64,000 bases of DNA. It comes from an uncultured bacterium. Lineage in GTDB: Bacteria > Bacillota > Clostridia > TANB77 > CAG-508. The notes below the pieces were generated by a model. It saw nothing but the letters and a program-made list of their open reading frames with translations, made no database searches and was not told where the DNA came from. The stretch's first letter is position 1. The number at the start of each line of letters is the position of its first letter. Below, piece after piece: positions 30,725 to 44,100 of the stretch. The position numbers and the translations under genes were made by a program. The stretch spans positions 60,118 to 124,117 of the forward strand of contig CAJMRY010000005.1 of assembly GCA_905215935.1 (NCBI GenBank), in the 5' to 3' direction.

Positions 30725-33700
30725 CTATTTTATTACAAACTTCTTTATGCCAATTACTCCTCCAGCCAATATTGCAAGGATAGATATTCCTAATCCTATA
30801 TATATTACCGCTTGTCCTGTTGTTACTGTTAACATTACTGGTGCATCATCTATATCATCTTCTCCAGGTACTTTATTATTTGGTGTTGAATCAATATCAG
30901 GTGAACCATATTCATTATAATCTTTACTTATTTCTGCTATATTTACTTTTAATCCCATATTATTTTCACTATTTATCCATGTTAACAATATTGTTACTTC
31001 TTTGCTTTCTCCTGGCTGCATAATCTGTCCTGCTAATTGATCTGTTACAACTTTTCCGTCTACTTCTTCCCACTCTGGGTTATCTGCTGCTACAAATTTT
31101 AGTCCTTCTGGTATGTAATCTGATATTTCTTCTACACTTCCTGCTATTTGACCTTCATTTGTTACTCTTATTTGATATTCAAATTTTACTACTACTTTAT
31201 TTAATTTGCTTTTCTTTAAGTCAACTTTTACTACTGCTTCTGGATCATCTTCTGCTTTATGTCCTGTTTCGCGAACTACTTCTTTTCCATCTTCTATTAC
31301 AATTGCTTTTGTTACCCATTTTCTTAAAGCTAAATCAAAATATTGTACTTTTATTTTTTCGATATCTTGGTCATCTTCTCCATCAATCCACTCATTTGGT
31401 GTAGAATCTTTATCTGTTACATCATTTCCATCTTCATCACTGTCATCTGATATTTGTGCTTGATTTATAATTATCTCATCTGATGTATTTGGCATTGTTA
31501 CTTTAAATGCTACTTTTACTTCTTTGTAATCTGGTTCTTTTATACTTCCTGCTTCGTAACTGCTTCTATCAAATGCTTTTAATAAATTTTCACCATCTGT
31601 TTCTTCATTTTCTTTTGATAAATAATCTGTTGTTATGTATTTTGCTTTATTTACTTCATCTGTTTCGTTTCCTTCTTCATCTAACATTATCCATCTATAT
31701 TCTTTATTTAATTCATCATTTGGTAAAAATTCAAGTCCTTCTGGTATATCATCTTTTATTTCTTTTGCATATCCATTTACTGTTCCTTCATTGTATACCC
31801 TAATTGTATATTCTACTACATTTTGATTTGCAACTAATACTGGTTCTTTTGTATGTTCATATACATAATTACCATTTTCGTCTACTTTAAATACTGGTAT
31901 TCTTGTTGTTACTTCTTGTTTTTCTCCATGTCCATTTGTTACTCCTGTAATGAATTTTCTTAATGCTAAATCAAATTCTTCTATTAAAACTTTTTCAAAA
32001 TCATCATCATCTTGTTGTCCTGGAATATATTCTATTTTGCTTGATATTTCATCATCTTTATACTTTGGTAGATTACTATCATCTGGTAATTGTACATTAC
32101 TTGCTTCAGAATCTCTATCTACAACTATTCTTCCACCTTTACCAATATATTTACTTATTTCTGCTATATTAGTTAATTTTAAATTTGCTGGTGTATTTTC
32201 TTTAACTCTACATTTAATTTCTAATTCTTTATAGTCTAACTCTCCTGTTTCTTTATTAAATGCTTTAATTAGATTTCCTTGTTCATCTCTTGCTCTAGAT
32301 AAATAACTTGTTCTTACTGTTCTTAATGATTTATCACTTTCATCTAATATCCATCCATATTTACTATTAAACTCGTCATTTACAAATTGCAAATATTCTG
32401 GTAAGTGATCTGTAACTTCTTCTGCATATCCATCAATATCTGCCTCATTATATACTCTTATTTTATATATAACAGTATCTTTCGCATATAAACTAATTGG
32501 ATCTTTTGGATGATTGTAAATTGCTGTTGTATCCATACCTTTTTGTAAATATTGTGTATCTACTTCTGGTACTCTATTTGTAATATTTTGTACTCTTTCG
32601 TTTTCTTGTCCTTCATTTGTAACTATTTGTGTAATGAATTTTCTTAAAGCTAAATCGAATTGTTCATTTTTAATATCTACTTCAAGTTTATTTTCTGAAG
32701 TTTTTAATTCTACTAATTCATTTTTATCTACTAAATCTGCACTTGCTAGAATATATCTTGTATTTAAACCTTGACCTTCTTTTTTTGTAGTTACTTTTAT
32801 TTCTACAGGTTCTTCTAATTTAACATAACCTTCTGGAGCCTTAATTTCTTCTATTTTTATAGTATAACTTTCTGGTTTATCAATACGAATATTATGTATT
32901 GTTAAATTTCCATTTTGCATTACTCCTTGAACAGGAATAATCACTTTTTTAGAAGTTACATCATCATTTGCCTCATAAAGCTCAGACTCTTTTCCATTTC
33001 TTAATACTGTTACTTTAACCTCTGCTCCATCTAAATAAACTCCTCTTAGATCTGTTTTATTTATTGTTAAATCATATGAACCTTTAATTTGTTCATTTTC
33101 TACTACGATTTGAATTACTTGAATATCTTTTCCATCTACTTTAACAATTTTTGTATTTTCTTTATCAATAAATTCACTATCATAGCTAATATCAGCTACT
33201 TCATATTTTCCATTAACTATTTCTATAGTTACATACATTTCTATATCTTCAATATCTATATATCCCTCAACTGATGTTTCGTGTAATTTTAATTTGTATG
33301 TTCCTGCTTTTTCAAATAATATATCATTTATTGTAATTACACCATCTTGTCCATTTACATTTGATGTTGTTAATCTAGATAAGTCTTTATCTTGCATTGT
33401 ATTTGCATCTTTAAGTTTAATCTCTTTTTCTGTTTCATCTTCTTCAAATACTGTAATATCAAATGTTACATTATTCATAGCTTTATTTGTATCTTTGTCT
33501 TTCTTTAGAAGTATCATATTATATTTTTGTGGATTTAATACTTTTACTTCTACTACGCTTATTCCATCTATTTTACCTGCTGTATTAATAGCCACATAAT
33601 TATCTATTGTTGTATTATTAAAGTCTAATTTAGAACTATCTGCTTTATATAACTCATATGTGTTATCTGCCTTATTTCCTTGTGCATCTACTGTATATAT

Positions 33701-36700
33701 AGAACCATCTGCAGATACATATAATCTAAATTTAATATAGTTATCTGATAATATATTTATTATGTCTTTACTTGCAGATTCTTTTTCTCTAATAATATAT
33801 TCATATATACCTTCTTTTACAGGTACTTCATCTAATATTATATTACCTTGTAAATCTGTAGTTAATTCTTTTGTTCCACTAATTTGACTTACTATTTCAA
33901 ATTTTGTATTTGCTAAATCAATTTCATCTTCACCAAATACCTTTTTGTTAATCTTAACTTTAATTTTTGTTGGGTTTTGAATTTCAACCTTAATACATGG
34001 TTTATTTCCAGTATTATCTACATTTACAGTTACATATTCATAATATGACTCTATTGCTTTAGTTCCATCATCTTTTCTTATTTCATAATTCTTTCCATTA
34101 TCATAATTTTCTAATATTACTGTACCTGCATTATCTAATTTTGCTTTTACATATATTGAAAATTCTTTAAAGATGTTTTCATATACATTTGATGATGTTT
34201 TTGTTTCTGTAATTTTGTATTCATATACTTTTCCTACTTCTATGTTTTGTTCTCCAAATAATACTTTACCTTCTTCTGTTGTTTTTCCACATACTATTCC
34301 AGATTTATTTATTGAAGTAACACCTTCTCTGTTTATAGAAGATATATTTTTTCCATCTTGTTCTTTAATTACTGGACTATATATTTCAAGCTCTGTATTC
34401 TGTAATGGATTTTTATTATTAGATGTATCTACTTTTCTTACCTCAAAATCATATTGTAAAGGATTTAATATTCCAATATTTATTGTTGGAACTCCATCTG
34501 AATCTACTTTTGTTTCTTTTGTTACATAATTATATACATCCGCAAAATATGGTGCCATCATCCATGCATGAGCAGGATTTCCTCCTACATATACATTTAC
34601 TCCAAAGTTTGTAATTCTTATTTCTCCATTTTCATCTATCTTTGCCTCAACTGACAAATAACTGTTACCTTCTTCAAGCATATTAATATGATTTTTAGCT
34701 GTAGATTTTTCTGTAATTGTAAATCTAAATGTCTCTCCTATATCTGTAATATTATCTACCACATAAGAAGATTTTCCATTATTAATTACTTCTTCTCCAT
34801 TAACTGTTAATACTGCTCCTTGAAGCTCTGTTTTTCCATCTGCTTCATATTTAGTTAATTTTAATCTGTATTTTATTGGGTCTTTTATTGTAATATTTAA
34901 TACACGTATATTTCCTTCTTTAACAAATTCAATATTTCCAATATATTTGCTTAAGTTTTGTAATTCTTCTTCACTAACATTTTGTAAAGTATTACTATCT
35001 TTTATAGTATATCCTTTTACTACTAATTCATATTGATCATTCATTTCTACTTCAACATCAATATATTTGTTTTCGAAAATATTATAATATGGAGATTTTA
35101 CTCCTCTTTCAACTATTGTCCAAGTTTGTGTTTCTCCTGGAATAATGTAGTCTTCTGATAAATGTGTTGTTTCCCCTGTTACTATTTGTGGTTGACTTGT
35201 ACCAGGTACTTGATATGTACCATTTATTGCACATTTTCTATTATCACTTGATAATTGATATATATTTTGCTCCTTATTATATGCATTTAAAAATGCTTCT
35301 ATATTAGCTTCTACTGGCTTACCATTTGTATCAGTTTTATTTAATCTTACTTTATATCCATATGTATTTTTTATTACGACTGTTACCTTGTCTCTTGTAT
35401 CATTTACATTAACTTGAATAAAATCACCATATTTTTGTTTAAATGTCTCTGTTACAGTAACTCCATGATTCATAATATCTATTATACTATAATCTGCACT
35501 TGATATTTTAGCATCATCATCTGTAGTAATATTTAAGTTTATAAGATATCTATCAAATATGTTTACAAATTCAGATTTAGTTGAAACTTCTTGTATTTGA
35601 TACACATATTGTAAGTTTGTAAATGCTGGTACAATATCATTAACTGTTCCATCTTCTAACACATCATTAATAACATTTCCTTCAAAGAAACTAAGATTTG
35701 TTGAATTTGTAGTTTTATCAGGTAGCCTTCCTATATGTACTCTATTTATATTAAAATGTGCTCCTTGTATATTTCCATTACTATCTTGCCCTGCTATTAC
35801 TTTATTTCCTTTTAAATCTTCTTTTATTAATTCAAATTCAAACGGATTAGAATCATTTGGTATATACACTTGTATTATTGGTATTTCACTTGTAGGATCA
35901 AATTCAAATCTTAATCCTTCTATTGTCTCTTCAGTATCTCCATTTGTATATCTTAAAGAAATATTATCATTTAAAACTTTTCCTTCATCAGTAAATTGAA
36001 CATCTAAATTTACTGTACCTGGTAATTTAGTATATCCTAATGGTTCTGATATTTCTTTAATTGTATATGTATGTGTATATCCAGGATCTATTATAGATTT
36101 TGATGCAATATTTAAAATTCCGTTTTTTGTTTCATGTTCACTTGTTGCTATTCCTTGTCCACCTGGATTATTTGTTTGCATTCCAACACTAAACACCGCA
36201 TTTTTAGATGTTATAATATTTCCATTTTTGTCAACTTTAATTAATTGTATACTATAATCATTTTTTGGCATATTTGCTACAAACAAGCTTATTTGATTGT
36301 TGTCACCTATTTTTAAATGTACTAAAGTCTTCATGAAGTCTAATTTTGTCTTTGTTAAACCAGATGTATTTTCAAAACTCCAATTACTTCCTGCATATGA
36401 TTCGTTTTTAATATTTCCGTTTGCATCAGTTCTTATTGTTACTATAATTGGAACATTAACTAATGTATCATAAAAGTCATCAGATACACTTGTTTCTGTT
36501 ATTTTATATTTATATGTTGCATTTGCTTTTGCTTCTGTTTCATTAAAGAAGTTCATAGCATTTTCTAGTGTTCCATTAAATATTTCTTTGTTTCCACTTG
36601 CTAATACTTGCTCTATTTTAAAATTTGCTGTTCCGTTAAATTTTTCTGCTAATTCTAGATTTGTGTTACTTGCATAATTCTTTTTATACAAAGTAAAGTC

Positions 36701-39590
36701 AAATTTGACACTATTTGCCATATATAAAACAATATTATTATTTGCATCTGGCTCACTTATACTTACATGTCTTTCAAAAGTATTGTTATAAGATTCCCAT
36801 ACTTCACTATCTTTTTGTTTAATTTGTGTTATGCTACTATTTACTTTTCCTTCTGCATTTATTTCAATCTTTACTCTTGCTCCTGAAATTATATTTATAT
36901 AATTTGTTGGTACTGTCTCTTCTATAAGTTCATAATAATATGATTTTCCTATTTCTCCTTCAGCTATATTTACTATTGTTTTTTTATTTAAATCTGTTGT
37001 AAATCCTGGTAAATCATTTATTTTGTTTCCATTTTCATCAATTTCTTTTACACTAAATACCGCATCTTTTACTGCTTTATTTTTGTCATCTAATTGATGT
37101 TTAAATAATTGTAAATTTACTGGTATTGTTTCTTTTGGGTTTTTAATCTTTAATGATATTGTTCTTGTGTCATCATTTACAAATGGAGTTTCTACATATT
37201 TCATTACTTCATCTTTCTCTTGTTGTGTTGGATTATATCCATTTACACCTTTAACTTCAGCTCTAGCAACTAAAACTCCAGCATCATTCATATTTACAGT
37301 TACATGTAAAAACATTTTATTACCTAATATGTTTTTATATGGTGATTGTGCTTGTTCTTCATAAATATCATAATAATAAGTATAATCTTTATTTACATTA
37401 TCTTCTATATATTCAAATTTTGCTTCTTCATTTGTAAATACACCACTATGTATTTCATTATTATCTACTAATATTGTATTTCCTTCTTTTATTGTTTTAG
37501 TTATTCTCATATTTGTATTTTTTAAAAAGTCTTGATTACTTTCTGTAGATGTTTTTTGTATTGCAAACTTATATGGTTCTTGTGGTGGGTCTTTTAATTG
37601 TACTGTAATTTTATCTGAAGTAAATTTGATTTTAATTACTTCTTCAAGATCTGTTATCTCAAATTTAGATTCTTTACCCTTTTCCAATTCTGTTGAAGCT
37701 ATCGTACCTCCAGTTTCTTTATGAATAATCTGTACCGATACTTTTTCTACAACATACTTTCCATTTTCCATTCCTTTTTTTACTATTAATTTTATATAAC
37801 AATTTTCTAATATGTCACCCTTTGTATATCCACTTGGTGCATACATTTCTGTTATTTCATATACATCATCTTTAGAAATGTCTAATATATTTTGTGTTGT
37901 AATTCTTTCTTTTCCTTCTAATGTTTCAATTTCATGAGAATAACCTGTAGTACTACCATTAAATTTACTAACTACATTAAATGTAGCTCCAGCTAATGCA
38001 TCTGACTTATCATCTATTCCTGTTGTTGATTTTGTTGACTTTTTTACATAGCTCATTTGATAACTACCTGTTATTGGTGGATTTGTATATGTAACAGTTA
38101 TAGATCCAGTACTTCTGTTTGCTTCTATTTTAATATTTCCTTTTGTAAAAGTATTTTGCAAATTTTCACTCACACGGTTATTATTTATATATACATCATA
38201 TGCTTTAAATTTATATTTCAAATCGTTTTCGCATTCTTTTTTTACTACTATTTTTAAAGTATCTGTGAATCCAATTGATAAATTTCCTGTTGTTTGTGTT
38301 TCTTTTATTATATATGTATCTGATATTGTATCAGATATCGTTATATTACCAGTTAAAGAAGTAATTCCTCCATTTGCTGAAACTACTGGATTAAATTCTT
38401 CTGTAAGATTAGAAGAGCCACTTAAATATTGTTTTACATTAAATGTTGCTGTACCATTTCCACCTTGTGTCGTCTTTTTTGATATTTTAAGATTATAACT
38501 TCCATTTTGCTTTTCAGAATAACTATCACTAAACTTTGCAGAATAGTCAGATAGGCCCTTTGAAAAGGAAATTAATGGTTGTGCACTTTGCCCCTCTGGA
38601 TTATATGTAGGATTATTTATATTGGCATTTGTTGTTGTCCAATATTTAGCATCTACTGTTTTTAAATATTTTCCACTAAAATCGATACTAACATTATATT
38701 TAGTTCCTGCTGAAAAAGTTGTATTATTTAGTTTAACATAAAAATCACCATTGTAGTTATCTATTGAACTTATTGCATTTTTACAATTTGCATCTTTGTA
38801 TAATTTGTTTCCTACATTACTATTTCCAACTTTTGATACTGCAGATATCTTATATGGACCACCTTTTATTGAGAATGGTCCTACAACACCATTTTTATTG
38901 ACTTTTGCTTTGGACGTTGTTATTGTTGGTTTATAATTACCATTTCCATTATAGCTTCCATTACTTTGAGCTTCTGCACATAATGATTCATATAATATAT
39001 TCATATTATTAGTAAAACCATCTCTTTGGTCATGAAAATTTGTTAAAGTCCATAGCACACATTGTTGTACAGAATATATATTTTTATTATTTTTTATTAC
39101 ATCATTTACAATATTTTTAGCATCAGTATATGATTTATTTTTATGTTTCATTACAATTCTTGCTAAATTATCAACTGTTATGTTTTTTATATCTCCAGTA
39201 CAGCCAATTTGATAAAAGTTATCTATTGCCCAAAATACTGTTTCTCTTCCGTTATAATTACCAGTACAACAACTCCATGTTATGTCATTTTTTTTATATA
39301 AGTCTGTACTTCCTGTAGTTGTTGATTGTGTTTTATTTCCAATATATGTATGCAATTGAGCACAATAAACATTATTGGAACCAGATAAAGTCATAAATCC
39401 GAACTCCTATTCCTTTCATCCCACTTGTATTCCATGAAACAGAAGCTTCTAACTTTTCTCCATTTTCTATATTAGAAGTCTGTGTTTCTATATTATTTTT
39501 TTTATTAACTATTGTATAATAGATAACTCCCAATATCATACATATCACTAATATTAATATAGATATGGATATAATCCTTTTTCTTTTCAT
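30725..39590 (-). CDS. Giant thioester-head adhesin with SpaA stalk, 2954 aa, read through a CGGA +1 site
   Basis: A membrane/signal segment (residues 5-26) is followed at codon 64 by CGG (39399-39401 on the complement). In frame the protein ends nine codons later (IYDFIWFQ). Skipping one base gives KGIGV-G-FMTLSGSNNVYCAQ and one 2954-residue protein. The thioester pair is predicted as Cys76 (VYCAQ) and Gln176 (VQQCVLW), so the shift comes 12 residues before the reactive Cys. Twelve or thirteen SpaA-like modules and three DUF11-like modules follow, ending in MLTVTTGQ, a hydrophobic span and GIKKFVIK. The true start at 39590 has a GAGGTGAT site; no start near the CGG has a good ribosome site. 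The stalk is a near copy of the 2975-residue paralogue, but the head differs. Confidence 0.87.
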
Positions 39591-39682
39591 AATCTAATCA
39601 CCTCAAATCAATATTTTATCTAAAGTTAAATTACTTTCACATTTTACTCTTTTTCTCCTTTTTTATAAAATTGTTTATATTT

Positions 39683-39760
39683 ATGCTACAATATTTATTT
39701 TTTCTATTCAAGTACTCGAATTTTTACAATTTTAAAATTATCTCTAAAACATTTACGGAT
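39683..39760 (-). promoter_or_regulatory. Promoter and TCCGTA box of the 2954-aa gene
   Basis: On the minus strand TTGAAT (39706-39711), a 17-base spacer and TAGCAT (39683-39688). The box ATCCGTAAATGTTT is at 39747-39760, 42 bases before the -35. Downstream in the leader a GGAG (39655-39658) precedes an ATG immediately followed by TGA (39642 down to 39637), apparently the relic of the paralogue's start site. Bases 39761-40070 are A+T-rich with nothing else recognised. Confidence 0.6.
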
Positions 39761-40070
39761 AGTCACTTTACAGCTTTTTATTACATTTTTTTAATTTTAT
39801 ATTACATTTATGATATATATTTCTTATATTATTATCTTCTTTTACTGTTTGTAATATTTTTGTAACATTTAAACATTAGGCATATAGCTGGAAACATTTT
39901 GTATGCGGTTAAATGTTCATTTTATTTAAAATAGCTAGACAAGATTAATAGAAATATTTATTACATTCTAAATATCTAAACAATTGTTGACATTACTTAA
40001 AGTTATGCATTTAACACCCTCCCAATATTAAAGAAAAAGAAGGTCAAAGGAAGCACCTATGTATATTCAG

Positions 40071-41173
40071 AAAAAGAAGAACCTAAATTTTAGGTTCTTC
40101 TTTGAAACTATAAGTAACTATTCTATTTTATTACATATTTCTTTATTCCAATTATTCCTCCAGCTAGTATTCCTAATACTGCAATTGTAATTCCTATATA
40201 AACTACTACCTCTCCTGTTTTTACTGTTAACATTACTGGTGCATCATCTATATCATCTTCTCCAGGTACTTTATTATTTGGTGTTGAGTCGATATCAGGT
40301 GTTCCATATTCATTATAATCTTTACTTATTTCTGCTACGTTTATTTTTAGTCCCATATTATCTTCTCTATTTATCCATGTTAACACTATTGTTACTTCTT
40401 TACTTTCTCCTGGCTCTATAATTTGTCCTGCAAGCTGATCTGTTACTACTTTTCCATCTACTTCTTCCCATTCTGGGTTATCTGTTGCTACAAATTTTAG
40501 TCCTTCTGGTATGTAATCTGATATTTCTTCTACACTTCCTGCTATTTGACCTTCATTTGTTACTCTTATTTGATATTCAAATTTTACTACTACTTTATTT
40601 ATTTTACTCTTCTTTAAGTCTACCTTTACTACTGCTTCTGGGTCATCTTCTGCTTTATGTCCTGTATTTGTTACTGTTTCTTTTCCGTCTTCTATTACTA
40701 TTGCTTTTGTTACCCATTTTCTTAAAGCTAAATCAAAGTATTGTACTTTTATTTTTTCAATATCTTGGTCATCTTCTCCATCTATCCATTCATTTGGTGT
40801 AGAATCTTTATCTGTTACATCATTTCCATCTTCATCACTGTCATCTGATATTTGTGCTTGATTTATAATTATCTCATCTGATGTATTTGGCATTGTTACT
40901 TTAAATGCTACTTTTACTTCTTTGTAATCTGGTTCTTTTATACTTCCTGCTTCGTAACTGCTTCTATCAAATGCTTTTAATAAATTTTCACCATCTGTTT
41001 CTTCATTTTCTTTTGATAAATAATCTGTTGTTATGTATTTTGCTTTATTTACTTCATCTGTTTCGTTTCCTTCTTCATCTAACATTATCCATCTATATTC
41101 TTTATTTAATTCATCATTTGGTAAGAATTCAAGTCCTTCTGGTATATCATCTTTTATTTCTTTTGCATATCCA
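40071..41173 (-). repeat. 1.1-kb block nearly identical to 21363-22465
   Basis: The partner of the block at the end of the 2975-residue gene, including the terminator. Confidence 0.85.
40073..40103 (-). terminator. Terminator of the 1888-aa gene
   Basis: A perfect 15-bp inverted repeat, identical to the terminator at 21365-21395. Confidence 0.85.
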
Positions 41174-44100
41174 GCAATTGAACCTTCATTATATACTCTA
41201 ATTGTATATTCAACTATATTTTGATTTGCAACTAATACTGGTTCTTTTGTATGCTCATATACATAATTTCCGTTTTTGTCTATTTTAAATACTGGTATTC
41301 TTGTTGTTATATTTTGTTTATTTCCTTCTACAGTTGTTACACCTGTAATAAACTTTCTTAATGCTAAATCAAATTGTCCATTTTCTACAGTAAGAACAAT
41401 TTTTTTATTATTAAACTTACCTTGTACTGGTCCTTCTACTTTAACATCTTTAACAATATATTCATCATTTTCAATTTTTGTAGTAACCGCTAATTTAATT
41501 GTTTCTTCTAATTTTATATATCCATCTGGCACATCAGTTTCAACTATTTCATAATTATATGTTGATTCTTCAGTAATCTTTATATTTGGTATACTTACTT
41601 TTCCATCTTTATCTGTTGCAAGTCCTTTTAAATTAATTGCTTTGTCACTATTATCATATAAAACTACTTCTTTTCCATCTTTCTTTACAGTTATATCAAA
41701 TTTTACACCTTCAAGTGGTGTTTTACCATCTATCTTGTCTAATTTTATTAATTCTAAATCATATTGTCCTTTTATTAAAATATTTGGCACAGTTACAGTA
41801 ATATTTGGAATTTTACCTTCATTATTTACAATAACCTTAATATCTTCATATAAATCAGTTTTTGTATCCTCAATAAGCTTTCCATCTTTACCTGTAATAT
41901 AATATCCATATTTCGCATAGTATCCATCTTCTACTGTAGCATTTGCTGTGTTAGAAGTTTTATATACACCTAAATTTAATTTTAAGTTTTCATCAATATA
42001 AGTTGCAACATGAATTATATTATCTCCTAATATATTAATATATCCATTTGTACTTTCATTTTCTTTAATAGTATATGTATATGTTTTATTAACAACTGCA
42101 TTTTCTTCTTTTATTGTTTTACTTCCATTAATTTGTTCATTACTAACTACTGTATTATTATCTTTTGTTATTGTAAATTTAGAACCATTAAGAGGTTTTC
42201 CATCTTTACCAACTTTATTTAATGTAAATTCATATGGAACAATAGATTCTACAATAATAGATTCAAAATCATCATCATCTTGGATTCCCTCAAAGTAATC
42301 TTTTTCTACATCGTTTACATTTTGATAACTATAATAATTTTGTATATTTTTTACTCTTTTAATATTTTTAAATACATTATCTTCTTCTGAATCTCTATCT
42401 ATACCTTTAGTATTTGCTTCTACATAATTACCTTCAGCATCATTGTATCCATAATTTGTAATCTCAGAAACATTTGCTAATACTTTTTTATCAATTACTG
42501 ATTCTACTATACATTCTACTTGTACATCTTTCCAGAAAATATCCTCATCTGTTATATTACCTACTCCACTTTGAGACTGGTATAATTTTGTATATTTTTC
42601 TGTACCATTTGATGCCTTTATTAATTCATTTGCTAATTTATTAGTTTTAATTGTTGTTGTTCCATCTTCATTTTGTGTAGTAACCCAATTATTATCTTTA
42701 TTAATCTGACTATCTTCTTTATATGTTAATCCATTCGGTAAATAATCTGTTATTTCCTTTGCATATCCATCTTTATATCCTTCATTATAAACTCTTATAG
42801 TATAAAGAACTGTCTCTCCTCTTTTAACTGTAATTGGAGCCTTAGGATGATAATAACGTGCAGTTCCAGTAGATACTAAGCTTTGTATAGATTTTACAGT
42901 AATTTGTGGTTCTCTACTTTCTTCTCCATCTATATTTTTATTATTTACCTTTGTAATAAACTTTCTTAATGCTAAGTCAAATGGTTCAACTTCAACATTT
43001 TCAAAGTCATCATCATCTTGTATCCCTTCATATTCATTTTCCATATTTGATGAAATATCATGAGTTTTTGATTGATAATTATAATATCCTATTGTACTTG
43101 CTTCTACTTGATTTTCTTGTAATTTTTGTAACACATTATTTTGTTCAGAATCGATATCTATACCTTCTCTATCTGCATATACATAAGTAATATTATTCTC
43201 ATCTGGAACTATACCAGCTTCATTTGAATTAATTATTCCATATGCATAACGAGATATTTCGGCAACATTTGTTAATATTCCACCATTTTTACCTGATGAA
43301 TTTACTATACATTCTATTTGAACATCTTTCCAGAATTTATCTTTATCTGTTATTTCATTACCTGCACCCTTCAATGCACAGATTTTTGCTATTCCTTGTG
43401 CACCATTTGCAGGTTTTATTATTTGATCTTTTAACTTATCTGTTTTTACAGTTGTTGTTCCATCTTCATTTTGTGTAGCAACCCAATTATTATCTTTATT
43501 AATCTGACTATCTTCTTTATATGTTAATCCTTCTGGTAAATAATCTGTTATTTCTTGTGCATATCCTTGTAAATAACCTTCATTATAAACTCTTATTGTA
43601 TATGTAACAGTATCACCTAAATTAACTCTAACTGGTTTTTTAATATGATAATATGCTGCTGTTTTAGTTCTTAAATATTTTGATGCTGAAGTTATATTCA
43701 TATCTGGTTCTCTACTTTGTGCTAATTTTATACCATTTACACTAGAAATATATTTTCTTAATGCTAAATCAAATTCTCCAACTTCAACTTGTTCAAAATC
43801 ATCATCATCTTGTATACTTATAAAGTTTTTATCTACATTTTTAATTGTTACACTAGTAAATCTATCTATTGCACTTTTTACTTGTTCTAAATACGCATCA
43901 TAAGTTTCCTTAGATGTTACAGAAGACTTTACATTTTTAAATACATTATTTTCTTCAGAATCTATATCTACTTCAGCTTTATTTGCTTCTATATATTTCC
44001 CCTGATAATCAACATATCCATATTTAGTTATTTCAGATACATTTGTTAATAATTGTCCTTGTTTTACATCATTTGTAACTTTACATTCAACATATTGGGT

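Noticed and set aside
39372..39590. A separate 72-residue membrane peptide gene
   Set aside because: Its only good continuation is across the CGGA site into the thioester head; its last eight residues after CGG look like out-of-frame translation.
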